A stretch of 25,211 bases of DNA from PALSA-610 sp038213435 (GTDB taxonomy: Bacteria > Actinomycetota > Acidimicrobiia > IMCC26256 > PALSA-610): contig JBBQTI010000056.1 in the NCBI GenBank assembly GCA_038213435.1, positions 1 through 25,211 of the forward strand, read 5' to 3'. Both the position numbers and the translations under genes were made by a program. Below the pieces are notes generated by a model. That model was not told the origin of the DNA. It did no database searches and saw only the letters and a program-made list of their open reading frames with translations. This document shows, one piece after another, positions 15,101-22,259 of this stretch; within the stretch, counting starts at the first letter, position 1; every line of letters begins with the position of its first letter.

Positions 15101-16901
15101 TGGGCGCACGGAGGCGGAACCATTTCATCCAACGGCCGTCGAGCCCTTTCGGCGTCAGCTCGTAGGGGTGCTCGTCGTCGACGACGACGCCCATGTTCGA
15201 AAGGCGGGGGAGCACTTCCGACAGTGACGGTGGCCCACCGATGCCGTAGAGCTTCAGGTCGAGGTGGTCGGTGCTGATCGTGAGCCGCGCCGCGAGCGGC
15301 TTGATATCGCCGAGCTGCTGGAGCAAGGGGAGGTCGGCGAGCGCTTCGGTCGCGTCGAAGTCGTACTCATATGCACCGGGGAACGCGTCGGCCCAGACGC
15401 GCAGCAGGTCGAGGCCCGTCTCCTCGCCCTGCGACGCGATCAGCGCGTCGCGCAGATCGTCGACCCACGCGCGCGCCGCCGCCGCGACGGACCGTTCCAA
15501 CTCGCCGACATCGACGGTGGCGCCGCCCGGCGTCTCGAGGTGCAGCACATAGTGCAACCGGGCGAGCACCGACTCCGACAGGCGCGTGTTCCATTCGTAG
15601 CCCTTCGATCCGTACGCGGCGACGAGTAGCTGCGCGATGTGCTCGCGCACCTCCGTCGTGTATCGATCGCGGGGAATGAAGACGAGGCACGACACGAACC
15701 GGCCGTACGGCTCGGGGTGGACGAACAGGCGAACCCGGCGTCGCTCCTGCAGGTGCAGGATGCCCATCGCCGTGTCGAAGAGGTGATCGACGTCGATCTG
15801 GAAAAGGTCGTCCCTCGGATACGTCTCGAGGATCTGCATGAGATCCTTCTGATCGTGGCTCGCAGGAAGGAATCCGGCCCGTTCGATGACGGCGGCGACC
15901 TTCCGGCGAAGCACGGGCACGTCGAACGGGCTCCCGGTGTACGCACCCGACGAGTACAGCCCAATGAACCGGTGCTCACCGACGACCTCGCCTTTCGCGT
16001 CGTACCGCTTGATCCCGACGTAGTCGAGGTGGGTCTTGCGGTGCACGGTCGAGCGGGCGTTGGCCTTCGTCAACACGAGCAGCGTTTTCGCTCGGGCTTT
16101 CGCGCGCACGTCGGCCGGGAGGCGGGAGAAGCTCACCGACGGGTCCTCCGGCGCGTCGCGCAACAATCCGAGCCCGGTGCCCGGCTCCGGTAGCAACCGG
16201 TCGTCGGCGGTGAGCTGGTATTCGCGGTAGCCGAGGAACGTGAAGTGCTCATCGGCGAGCCACTGCAGCAGCGCCTTGCCTTCGGAGAGCTCCTCGAGCG
16301 CGCACGGCGGCGGCATCTGCTCGAGCTCGGCGGCGACGTGCCGCAACGCGTCGAGCATCGGGGTCCAGTCGCGCGTCGCGGCGCGCACGTCATGGAGAAC
16401 CGAGAGCAGATCGGTGCGTACCGAGTCGAGGATGTCGGTGTTGGTCTCGCGGTCGATCTCGATGTGCGTCCAGGACTCGAGCAGCCGCTGCTCGCCGTCT
16501 CGGGCGGGCTCGTCATCCGGTGCCATTCCGAGCAATTCGCCCTGGTTCGAACGGCGCACGCACAGGATCGGGTGCACGACGAGGTGCACGCCGAGATTGC
16601 GACGGTCGAGTGCCATGGTGAGGGAGTCGACGAGGAACGGCATGTCGTCGACCACGACATCGACGGCGGTGTGACCGTGTGCCGGCGCATACACGCGTAC
16701 GAGAGGTTCGTTCGGCGCGCGCCGCGCGCCGAATCGCCAGTGCTCGAGCGCGGCGGCGGCGAGCTCCTCGGTCGTCCAGATCGCGAGGTCGTCGTCGCCG
16801 AGCTGCCCGTAGTAGGAGCGGACGAACGCGTCGACACCCGCGGGATCCGGCGCACTCACGAGTTCGCAGATCTGCGCCATCACGTCGTCGCGACGGGCCA
16901 C
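12156..16901 (-). CDS. gdh: NAD-dependent glutamate dehydrogenase (large type)
   Basis: About 1580 aa, the size of actinobacterial large NAD-GDH (about 1600). The N-terminal half has regulatory ACT-like segments. The catalytic part contains RAGKVARGGIRWSDRREDFRTEVLGLMKAQRVKNAVIVPAGAKGGFV, holding the substrate-binding and catalytic Lys region. DKGTAVFSDTANEIACGRGFWLGDAFASGG and the dinucleotide-binding GIGDMSGDVFGNGMLLSEH follow. It oxidises glutamate to 2-oxoglutarate and ammonia with NAD+, mostly for amino-acid catabolism. Start candidates are ATG 16913, GTG 16901 and ATG 16880; none has a Shine-Dalgarno sequence. I prefer 16901 because TATGGT lies 7 nt before it, the leaderless spacing seen elsewhere here. 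The open frame continues to 17720 but overlaps hisN, so that extension is not real. It diverges from hisN. Confidence 0.93.
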   Translation of the reverse strand: MARRDDVMAQICELVSAPDPAGVDAFVRSYYGQLGDDDLAIWTTEELAAAALEHWRFGARRAPNEPLVRVYAPAHGHTAVDVVVDDMPFLVDSLTMALDRRNLGVHLVVHPILCVRRSNQGELLGMAPDDEPARDGEQRLLESWTHIEIDRETNTDILDSVRTDLLSVLHDVRAATRDWTPMLDALRHVAAELEQMPPPCALEELSEGKALLQWLADEHFTFLGYREYQLTADDRLLPEPGTGLGLLRDAPEDPSVSFSRLPADVRAKARAKTLLVLTKANARSTVHRKTHLDYVGIKRYDAKGEVVGEHRFIGLYSSGAYTGSPFDVPVLRRKVAAVIERAGFLPASHDQKDLMQILETYPRDDLFQIDVDHLFDTAMGILHLQERRRVRLFVHPEPYGRFVSCLVFIPRDRYTTEVREHIAQLLVAAYGSKGYEWNTRLSESVLARLHYVLHLETPGGATVDVGELERSVAAAARAWVDDLRDALIASQGEETGLDLLRVWADAFPGAYEYDFDATEALADLPLLQQLGDIKPLAARLTISTDHLDLKLYGIGGPPSLSEVLPRLSNMGVVVDDEHPYELTPKGLDGRWMKWFRLRAPTGTIVDPAAVRLFEEAFLAVVDGRAEDDRFNRLVLTSGLAWREVALLRAYCRYLRQTGTRFSLTYIEDALSLHSEVARRLVELFVARLDPWIAGADGRGGASGDGDAAERLADEIRSLLDSVTSLDEDQILRALLHLELATLRTNWFQETDAAGNPPPCVALKFDPSAIPDLPLPRPMFEIFVYSPRVEGVHLRAGKVARGGIRWSDRREDFRTEVLGLMKAQRVKNAVIVPAGAKGGFVVKRPPADPPALREEVEACYRLFIGALLDVTDNLVGGKVVPPSRVVRYDGDDPYLVVAADKGTAVFSDTANEIACGRGFWLGDAFASGGAHGYDHKAMGITARGVWESVRRHFRHLGIDPDRDDFTVAGIGDMSGDVFGNGMLLSEHIQLVAAFDHRHVFLDPVPDPARSFAERRRLFELPHSSWADYDTALISAGGGVYARTLKSIPMTPEVRSRLAIDDGVDALTPAEFIRAILQAPIDLLYNGGIGTYVKARLESHAAVGDKANDAVRVDGHDLRCRSVAEGGNLGFTQDGRVEYALAGGRVNTDAIDNSAGVDTSDHEVNIKILLDGAVRDRELGEIDRNVLLVSMTDEVAALVLRDNYRQNRALDNARAQAVAMEQVHARFMHALESDGHLNRDIERLPSDEQLADRHHAGLGLTAPELAVLLAYAKIALEEELLASELPDDPDFMPELVRAFPYALRQRFLERIRAHTLRREITATSLVNGVVNRAGTTFAFRLGEETGAHGPDTVRAHEAARAIFDQDALWRDIEALDHAVDVDVQTDMYLASRRLVERGARWLLRNRRQPLPLAATVAFFSGPVARLNAMATISPRIEPVTADYTARGIPRELAQRIAALAHLPRALDIAELADAHHVEVEAVAATYDEVGEKLRFDWLGDRIVELPRADRWDALARNALREDAAAQYRRVVDASLTEGSYEAWATPRATLVAHVLALLDEIRAHAVFDVATLSVALRELRGLT

Positions 16902-16908
16902 GACGTCG

Positions 16909-16914
16909 ACCATA
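16909..16914 (-). promoter_or_regulatory. Leaderless -10 box of glutamate dehydrogenase gene
   Basis: On the minus strand TATGGT lies 7 nt before GTG 16901. A matching TATGCT on the plus strand (16955-16960) serves the divergent hisN gene. Confidence 0.45.
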
Positions 16915-16954
16915 CCGTGCGTGGCGTCCTCCCCGGCACGTTCGCGCGCTCCCG

Positions 16955-16960
16955 TATGCT
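16955..16960 (+). promoter_or_regulatory. Leaderless -10 box deciding the hisN start
   Basis: TATGCT lies 7 nt before GTG 16968 and overlaps the alternative ATG at 16956. If this is the -10 box, translation must start at GTG 16968. Confidence 0.5.
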
Positions 16961-16967
16961 CGCAAAT

Positions 16968-17747
16968 GTGGACACCGCCGACGCCTTGGGGCTCGCACTC
17001 GAGCTGGCCGATCTGGCCGATCTGCTCACCATGTCGCGGTTTCGGAAGTCGGATCTGAAGGTCGCAACGAAGCCCGACCTCACGCCGGTGAGCGAGGCCG
17101 ACGAGGCGGTGGAGAGCGCGATCCGCGAGCGGCTCGGGGCATCGACGGGTCACATGGTGGTCGGCGAGGAGTTCGGAACCGTTGCGGGCGACGCCCTCGC
17201 GGACTCCGAGTACCGGTGGATCGTCGACCCGATCGACGGCACCAAGAGCTATGTGCGGGGCGTGCCCATCTGGGCGACGCTCATCGGGCTGGAACGCGCG
17301 GGCGAGCTGATCGTCGGTGTCGCGTCGGCGCCCGCGCTCGGCATGCGGTGGTGGGCGGGCCGGGGCCTGGGCGCGTTCCGCGATGGTGCGCGCATCTGCG
17401 TGTCGTCGGTCGCGGCGCTCGGCGATGCGCAGCTCTCGTTCGCCTGGGACACATCGGAGCGGTTCCACGCCCAAGGCGTCGGCAACAAGCTCGTCGACCT
17501 CTCGCACCGCTGCTGGCGCACGCGCGGAATCGGCGACTTCTGGCAGCACCTGCTCGTCGCAGAAGGCGCGTTCGACGTATCGATCGACCCGATCGTCTCG
17601 TTGTGGGACATCGCCGCTCTCATACCGATCGTCGAGGAGGCGGGAGGCCGCTGGACCGCGGTTGACGGGCGCGCCGACGTCGACGCCGGCGGCTTCGTAT
17701 GCACCAATGGACTCTTGCACGACGCGGTCATCGCGTCACTGACGTAG
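16968..17747 (+). CDS. hisN: Histidinol-phosphatase, inositol monophosphatase family
   Basis: 259 aa from GTG 16968. The IMPase-fold metal site is complete: VGEEFG (Glu), WIVDPIDGTKSYVRGVPIWATLIGL, and the C-terminal SLWDIAALIPIVEEAGGRW. The FVRG/YVRGVPIWATLI and GMRWWAGRGLGAF segments match the actinobacterial HisN-type histidinol-phosphate phosphatases, the penultimate step of histidine synthesis, more than inositol monophosphatase proper. Function on histidinol phosphate is inference, because this superfamily switches substrates easily. The gene diverges from the glutamate dehydrogenase and is followed after 11 nt by the FGGY kinase. Confidence 0.78.
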   Translation: MDTADALGLALELADLADLLTMSRFRKSDLKVATKPDLTPVSEADEAVESAIRERLGASTGHMVVGEEFGTVAGDALADSEYRWIVDPIDGTKSYVRGVPIWATLIGLERAGELIVGVASAPALGMRWWAGRGLGAFRDGARICVSSVAALGDAQLSFAWDTSERFHAQGVGNKLVDLSHRCWRTRGIGDFWQHLLVAEGAFDVSIDPIVSLWDIAALIPIVEEAGGRWTAVDGRADVDAGGFVCTNGLLHDAVIASLT

Positions 17748-17758
17748 CCTCGCCCCCC

Positions 17759-19111
17759 GTGTCCGAGCTCACGGTCGGGATCGACATCGGCACTTCCTCG
17801 GTGAAGGCGGTCGCGGCCGACGCCGACGGGAACATCGTCGCCCGGTCGCGCGTCCCGCACGATTTCTTCGTCCCGTCGCCCCTCCGGTTCGAGCATGATG
17901 CCGGGCTCGCGTGGCACGAAGGCCCGCGCCGCGCGCTCGACGCGCTCGGCGAGGTGAATCCGCGCGCGGTGTCGGTCGCCGCGATGGTCCCGTCGCTGAC
18001 GGCCGTCGACACCGAGGGCATGCCCTGCGCGCCCGGCCTGCTCTACGGCGACGAGCGCGGCCACTCCGATCGCGGCCACTCCGGTAGCGATGGCGCGATC
18101 ACGGAGGCGGGCGAGCTCGCGCAGTTCTTGCGTTGGCAATCCCACGAGCACCCGGACGCGCGTGGCTACTGGATGGCGCAGGCGGTCGCGAATCATGCGC
18201 TGTCGGGTGATGCCGTCGTCTCCACGACCGTCGCGGCCACCGCGGTCCCGCTTTTCGACTGGAAGCAATGGGACGAGGAGCGCCTCGCCGAGTGCGGGGC
18301 GCGTCCCGACCAGATGCCGAGGATCGGACCCTCGGGTCAGCCGCTCGCCGAGGTTCGCGACCGTCCCGGCTGCGTGCTCGAAGGCGGAACCATCGACGCG
18401 ATGGCCGAGCAGCTCGTCGCGGGCTGCGACGACGTCGGTGACGTGCTGGTGATCTGCGGCACGACGCTGATCGCGTGGGCCGTGATACCCGATCCGGTCG
18501 ACGTCGCGCGCCATTACACGATCCCGCACACTGCGCCCGGCAGGTTTCTCGTCGGCGGTCCGAGCAATGCGGGCGGCCTGTTCCTCAACTGGGTCGATCG
18601 CATCTGCGCGACTGCGGCTCAGGGCGAGGTTGGTATGCCGGCGCGCGTCGTCGATCCGGGCCGGGTGCCGATCTGGGCGCCGTACCCGCGCGGCGAACGG
18701 GTGCCGTTCCAGGACGCGGCCCTGCGCGCGCAGCTCGTCGATCTCGACCTGACGCACGACGCCGCGTCGATCCGACGCGCCGCGTTCGAGGCCGCCGGGT
18801 TCGTGACCCGTCGGATGATCGACGTGTCACCGACCCCCGCGCTCCGCATCGTCGCGACAGGAGGAGGGACACGCGTGGAGGCGTGGATGCAGGCGCTCGC
18901 CGACTGCACCGCATTGCCCGTCCATGTGTGCGCGGTGCCCGAAGGTGGTGCGCTGGGCGCCGCGTTCCTCGCCCGCCTGGCCGTGGGGCTCGAGACGTCG
19001 ACGCACGAGGCCGCGCGCTGGGCGCGCACCTCGCACGTCGTTGACCCGGATCCGGCATGGGCGACCGCCGTCGCCGACCGCTACGCGCGCTTCTGCGAGA
19101 TCGCGGGTTAG
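17759..19111 (+). CDS. FGGY-family carbohydrate kinase
   Basis: 450 aa, GTG 17759. It begins with the phosphate-binding motif LTVGIDIGTSSVKAVAAD. Later it has LLYGDERG and PLFDWKQWDEERL, a GGTIDAMAEQLVAG segment in the hinge, and the ADP-binding RIVATGGGTRVEAWMQALAD near the C-terminus. FGGY kinases phosphorylate sugars or polyols (xylulose, glycerol, ribulose and others); the closest style is xylulokinase, but substrate cannot be assigned. The upstream hisN stop TAG forms part of a TAGCCT box 8 nt before this GTG, so a leaderless start inside the operon is possible. No transporter or isomerase genes accompany it. Confidence 0.83.
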   Translation: MSELTVGIDIGTSSVKAVAADADGNIVARSRVPHDFFVPSPLRFEHDAGLAWHEGPRRALDALGEVNPRAVSVAAMVPSLTAVDTEGMPCAPGLLYGDERGHSDRGHSGSDGAITEAGELAQFLRWQSHEHPDARGYWMAQAVANHALSGDAVVSTTVAATAVPLFDWKQWDEERLAECGARPDQMPRIGPSGQPLAEVRDRPGCVLEGGTIDAMAEQLVAGCDDVGDVLVICGTTLIAWAVIPDPVDVARHYTIPHTAPGRFLVGGPSNAGGLFLNWVDRICATAAQGEVGMPARVVDPGRVPIWAPYPRGERVPFQDAALRAQLVDLDLTHDAASIRRAAFEAAGFVTRRMIDVSPTPALRIVATGGGTRVEAWMQALADCTALPVHVCAVPEGGALGAAFLARLAVGLETSTHEAARWARTSHVVDPDPAWATAVADRYARFCEIAG

Positions 19112-19121
19112 CGTGGTCGCC

Positions 19122-19181
19122 GTGCGGATGCAGCGGAGGTGCGCCGGAGAGGTCGCGCCGGTAACGACGCGGGCAAGCTGA
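19122..19181 (+). CDS. Possible 19-aa upstream reading frame before ferredoxin
   Basis: A GTG at 19122 lies 7 nt after a TAGCGT box (19109-19114). It opens a 19-codon frame starting MRMQRRCAGEVAP and ending at TGA 19179-19181, two bases before the ferredoxin GTG. The ferredoxin start has no Shine-Dalgarno sequence, so coupling to this leader is plausible. Nothing else supports it as a gene. Confidence 0.3.
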   Translation: MRMQRRCAGEVAPVTTRAS

Positions 19182-19183
19182 AC

Positions 19184-19393
19184 GTGGCGCTCGACATCTC
19201 GATCGACCGCGACGCGTGCATGGGCTCGGGCAACTGCTCGTTCTGGGCCCCTGGCGTCTTCGACCTCGACGACGACGGAATCGCGGTGGTCGTCGATCCC
19301 GGCGCGCAACCCGACGACAAGGTGATCCTCGCCGCGCAGGGGTGCCCGACCCAGGCCATCTCCATCGTCCGCGACGGCCAAAAGATCGTCTGA
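19184..19393 (+). CDS. [3Fe-4S] ferredoxin
   Basis: 69 aa from GTG 19184. Cluster ligands are Cys12, Cys18 (CMGSGNC) and Cys54 (QGCPTQAI). The missing fourth Cys of the usual CxxCxxC motif is the mark of the small three-cysteine [3Fe-4S] ferredoxins of actinobacteria. The APGVFDLDDDG segment after Cys18 is also typical. Such proteins pass single electrons to cytochromes P450 or other oxidases. No P450 gene is visible here, so the partner lies elsewhere. A longer start at GTG 19139 is possible, but it would add an Arg-rich tail not usual in the family. The AT-richer stretch after it holds a repeat. Confidence 0.87.
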   Translation: MALDISIDRDACMGSGNCSFWAPGVFDLDDDGIAVVVDPGAQPDDKVILAAQGCPTQAISIVRDGQKIV

Positions 19394-19394
19394 C

Positions 19395-19484
19395 CCACCG
19401 TTTCCTTGCCAACTGTTTGCAGGTTTTCTGCACGCCGCGCGTCGTTTTTCTTGCCAACTGTTGTGCTCGTTTTGGGGAATGTTG
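19395..19484 (+). repeat. Degenerate 45-bp tandem repeat with identical 13-bp core
   Basis: CTTGCCAACTGTT occurs at 19405-19417 and again at 19450-19462. The flanks agree partly, with T-runs before the core and a GTTTT after it in both copies. The stretch is clearly lower in GC than its surroundings and lies between the ferredoxin and the acyl-CoA dehydrogenase gene. It could be a regulatory duplicate or a remnant of inserted DNA. Confidence 0.65.
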
Positions 19485-19494
19485 TCGCCGGAGC

Positions 19495-19508
19495 TGACGC
19501 GGGCGTCA
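19495..19508. promoter_or_regulatory. Palindromic operator-like site B (upstream of fadE34-like gene)
   Basis: TGACGC-GG-GCGTCA, a perfect 6-bp-arm palindrome flanked by C and GG, 21 bp before the ATG at 19530. A GACTAT -10-like box (19518-19523) follows 9 nt later, so a bound repressor would block this leaderless promoter. Same motif as the sites at 6335 and 21747. Confidence 0.6.
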
Positions 19509-19529
19509 GGCGCGCGCGACTATCGACGA

Positions 19530-21689
19530 ATGCCGATCGGGATCACAGAGGAACACGAGCACCTGCGACGCGCCGTCCGGCGTTTTGTCGACGACCACAT
19601 CGACCCGGGTGTTGTCCGCGAGGCACTGGAAGCTGCGACGCAGGACCGCCCTGCGTTTTGGGACGCGCTGGCCGAGCCGGGATGGATCGGACTCCACGTC
19701 GACGAGGCGCACGGGGGAGGCGGCGCGAGTCTCCTCGAGCAAGCCGTGGTGATCGAGGAGCTCGGCCGAGCGTGCGCGCCCGGACCCTACGTCCCGACTG
19801 CGATCGTCGCCGCGCTGCTGCAAGCCGACGGCGGTCCGGCCGCCGACGCGCTGTTGCCGACGTTCGCGGCCGGCGGGCTCACGGGCGCGGTCGCGCTCGA
19901 CGGTGCGACGCTCGTGACCGGCGGAGCCGCCGCCGACGTCATCGTCTGCACGGTCGACGGGGCTTGGTACGCCCTCGACGCCGCGGCCGCGCGCGTGCAC
20001 GAGGTCAAGAGCATCGATCTGACGCGCCGCTTGGCGCGCATCGACCTCGACGCGGCAACAAGCGCAGCCAAATCGGCACCCGAGCGGATGCTCTCGCACC
20101 TCACCGAGGAGCGGGTTCGCCTGATCTCCGCGACGCTGTTCGCGGCCGAGGCGATCGGCATCGCGCAGTGGTGCGTCGACACCGCGTCCGAATACGCAAA
20201 AGTGCGTGTGCAGTTCGGCCGTCCGATCGGTCAGTTCCAGGGTGTGAAGCACCGGTGCGCGGAGATGCTCGCGCGAGTGGAGCTCGCCCGCGCCGCGGTG
20301 TGGGACGCGGCCGCCGCGGCCGACGACCTCAGCGATCCGGGCACCGCGCTCGCGATCGCCGCCGCGGCTGCGCTCGCGTTCGATGCCGTGTTCGCGAATG
20401 CCAAGGACTGCGTGCAGACCCTGGGCGGCATCGGCTTCACCTGGGAGCACGACGCGCATATCTACCTTCGCCGTGCGATGACGCTGCACCAGCTCACCGC
20501 GACGCCCGACGAGTGGCGCATCCGTGCGGCGCGAGCGGCGATGCAGGGCGCGCGCCGTCGCTTGGCCGTCGACCTTCCCCGTCACGGTGATGCCGACGGT
20601 GACGGCCAGATCGAGCTGTTCAGAAACGAGGTACGCGAGCTGCTCGCCGAGATCAAGAAGCTGCCCGCGCGGGAGCAACTCGACCGGCTCGCCCACGCGG
20701 GCTTGGTCACGCCGGGTTGGCCCGCGCCCTGGGGACGCGACGCCAAGGCGCTCGAACTGCTCGTCATCGAGGAGGAGTTCCGCGCCGCGAAGATGACGAA
20801 GCCGAACATCGGGGTCGGCGGGTGGGCGTTGCCCAACCTGATCGTGCACGGAACCGTTGCGCAGCGGGAGCGTTGGATCATGCCCACGCTGCGCGGCGAG
20901 ATCGGCTGGTGCCAACTCTTCAGTGAGCCCGGCGCGGGTTCGGATCTCGCGTCGCTGTCGACGCGCGCGGCACGCGTCGAGGGCGGCTGGCTGCTGAACG
21001 GCCAAAAGGTGTGGACGTCGATGGCCAAAGAAGCCGACTGGGGCATCTGCCTGGCGCGCACCGATCCCGAGGCGCCGAAGCACGACGGCATCTCGTGCTT
21101 CATGGTCGACATGCGCACGCCCGGAATCGACATCCGGCCGTTGCGAGAGCTGACCGGCCAGGCGATGTTCAACGAAGTCTTCTTCGACGACGTGTTCGTG
21201 CCCGAGGACTGCCTGGTCGGCCGCGAGCACGACGGGTGGCGCTGCGCTCGAACGACACTCGCGAACGAACGCGTGTATATGGGTTCGGGCAATACGATCG
21301 GTGGCGGCGTCGTCGGCGTGCTGAAGGCGATCGAGGCACGCGGCCTGGCCGATGACCGCTTGACGCTCGGCGAGGCGGGCGGCCTCGTGGCGACCGGCCA
21401 CGCGTTGTCGGCCCTCGGGTTCCGCCTGACGCTGGCCGCCTTGGCGGGCGCCGACCCTTCGGGTTCGGAAGCGGCGGTCCGCAAGCTGCTCGGCGTGCAG
21501 CATGACCAGCACGTGCAGGAGGTCGGCATGCTGGTCGCGGGCATCGAGGCCATGGCTGCGGAGGGCGACGCCTCGGCCTGGTCGGCGTCGTTCCTGTTCA
21601 ACCGATGCCTGACGATCGCCGGGGGCACGAGCGATGTCCAGCGCAACGTGATTGCCGAACGTCTGCTCGGTTTGCCTCGCGATCCGTAG
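19530..21689 (+). CDS. Two-domain acyl-CoA dehydrogenase (FadE34/ChsE3-like)
   Basis: 719 aa, ATG 19530, two fused acyl-CoA dehydrogenase units. The first (about 1-345) starts ITEEHEHLRRAVRRFVDDH and ends with TLGGIGFTWEHDAHIYLRR. Its middle beta domain is short and lacks a good FAD motif. The second (about 365-719) holds CQLFSEPGAGSDLAS, WTSMAKEADWGICLARTD and the C-terminal GGTSDVQRNVIAERLLGLPR, so it is the FAD-binding, catalytic-type unit. In actinobacterial cholesterol side-chain degradation, such dehydrogenases act as alpha/beta pairs; FadE34 (about 711 aa) is a natural fusion that acts on steroid-CoA with a five-carbon side chain. Length and architecture match that type; the substrate here is inference. 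The palindrome at 19495 suggests ligand-responsive control. Confidence 0.88.
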   Translation: MPIGITEEHEHLRRAVRRFVDDHIDPGVVREALEAATQDRPAFWDALAEPGWIGLHVDEAHGGGGASLLEQAVVIEELGRACAPGPYVPTAIVAALLQADGGPAADALLPTFAAGGLTGAVALDGATLVTGGAAADVIVCTVDGAWYALDAAAARVHEVKSIDLTRRLARIDLDAATSAAKSAPERMLSHLTEERVRLISATLFAAEAIGIAQWCVDTASEYAKVRVQFGRPIGQFQGVKHRCAEMLARVELARAAVWDAAAAADDLSDPGTALAIAAAAALAFDAVFANAKDCVQTLGGIGFTWEHDAHIYLRRAMTLHQLTATPDEWRIRAARAAMQGARRRLAVDLPRHGDADGDGQIELFRNEVRELLAEIKKLPAREQLDRLAHAGLVTPGWPAPWGRDAKALELLVIEEEFRAAKMTKPNIGVGGWALPNLIVHGTVAQRERWIMPTLRGEIGWCQLFSEPGAGSDLASLSTRAARVEGGWLLNGQKVWTSMAKEADWGICLARTDPEAPKHDGISCFMVDMRTPGIDIRPLRELTGQAMFNEVFFDDVFVPEDCLVGREHDGWRCARTTLANERVYMGSGNTIGGGVVGVLKAIEARGLADDRLTLGEAGGLVATGHALSALGFRLTLAALAGADPSGSEAAVRKLLGVQHDQHVQEVGMLVAGIEAMAAEGDASAWSASFLFNRCLTIAGGTSDVQRNVIAERLLGLPRDP

Positions 21690-21723
21690 CGAATCTCGGG
21701 CAAGGCCCGCCGGCGGCAGACGC

Positions 21724-21735
21724 GGTTCCGGAACC
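21724..21735. other. Perfect 12-bp palindrome after fadE34-like gene
   Basis: GGTTCCGGAACC, a perfect palindrome without a loop, lies 11 bp before operator site C, between the dehydrogenase and MaoC genes. It could be a second operator. It cannot fold into a proper terminator because the arms leave no loop. Confidence 0.35.
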
Positions 21736-21746
21736 GGCCCAGAAGT

Positions 21747-21760
21747 TGACGCCGGTGTCA
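21747..21760. promoter_or_regulatory. Palindromic operator-like site C (upstream of MaoC gene)
   Basis: TGACGCCGGTGTCA followed by GGTAACC, 24 bp before the MaoC ATG. The left arm with the preceding T makes TTGACG, a good -35 hexamer, 16 nt before GATAGT (21768-21773). The operator would therefore overlap the promoter of the 21785-24710 operon. Third copy of the motif. Confidence 0.58.
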
Positions 21761-21784
21761 GGTAACCGATAGTCGTAGCGCTCC

Positions 21785-22198
21785 ATGGGTGAGCGCGCAC
21801 TCGACTACACACGCCTCTCGGCCGGCGATGCGGGACCGGCGATCAGCCATCCGCTCACGCGTACCGATCTCGTCAAGTACGCGGGTGCGAGCGGCGACTT
21901 CAATCCGATGCACCACGACGAGATCGCCGCGCAACAGGCCGGCCTGCCGTCGGTGTTCGGCCATGGCATGTTCACGGCAGGCATCCTCGCGACGGCGATC
22001 ACCGACTACGTCGGGCTCGGCAACCTGAAGTCGTACCGGGTCCGCTTCACGAAGCAGACCTGGCCGGGCGAGGTGCTGACAACGAAGGTCACGGTGCGCG
22101 AGAAGCGCGCCGGCAACGAGGTTGTGTTCGATTGCTCGGTCGCCAACGAGCAGGGCGAGACAAAGGTCCAGGGCGAGGCCGTGGCGGTGATTCCGTGA
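21785..22198 (+). CDS. MaoC-like (R)-specific enoyl-CoA hydratase
   Basis: 137 aa, ATG 21785. A single hot-dog fold with the hydratase-2 motif YAGASGDFNPMHHDEIAAQQAGLPSVFGHGMFTAGIL, including catalytic Asp38 and His43. MaoC proteins add water to trans-2-enoyl-CoA. In the steroid side-chain pathway the hydratase is a ChsH1-ChsH2 heteromer in which ChsH2 carries a C-terminal DUF35. Here the MaoC domain stands alone and a separate DUF35 gene follows, so it resembles ChsH1. First gene of a probable operon to 24710, behind an operator-like palindrome. Confidence 0.87.
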   Translation: MGERALDYTRLSAGDAGPAISHPLTRTDLVKYAGASGDFNPMHHDEIAAQQAGLPSVFGHGMFTAGILATAITDYVGLGNLKSYRVRFTKQTWPGEVLTTKVTVREKRAGNEVVFDCSVANEQGETKVQGEAVAVIP

Positions 22199-22259
22199 GA
22201 CGACAGCGCAGCGACCGAACGGGAGCGGAGCGTGGAGTCGACCCAGAATTGAGAACGAA

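Noticed and set aside
16902..17720. Extension of the minus-strand glutamate dehydrogenase frame by about 270 codons
   Set aside because: It is antisense to hisN, which has complete catalytic motifs; the added residues have no recognisable fold and would make the enzyme far longer than its family.
19506..21812. 768-codon minus-strand open frame
   Set aside because: It is antisense to the well-supported acyl-CoA dehydrogenase; the residues are Arg/Ala/Asp-rich and low in motif content, as expected from high-GC third positions.
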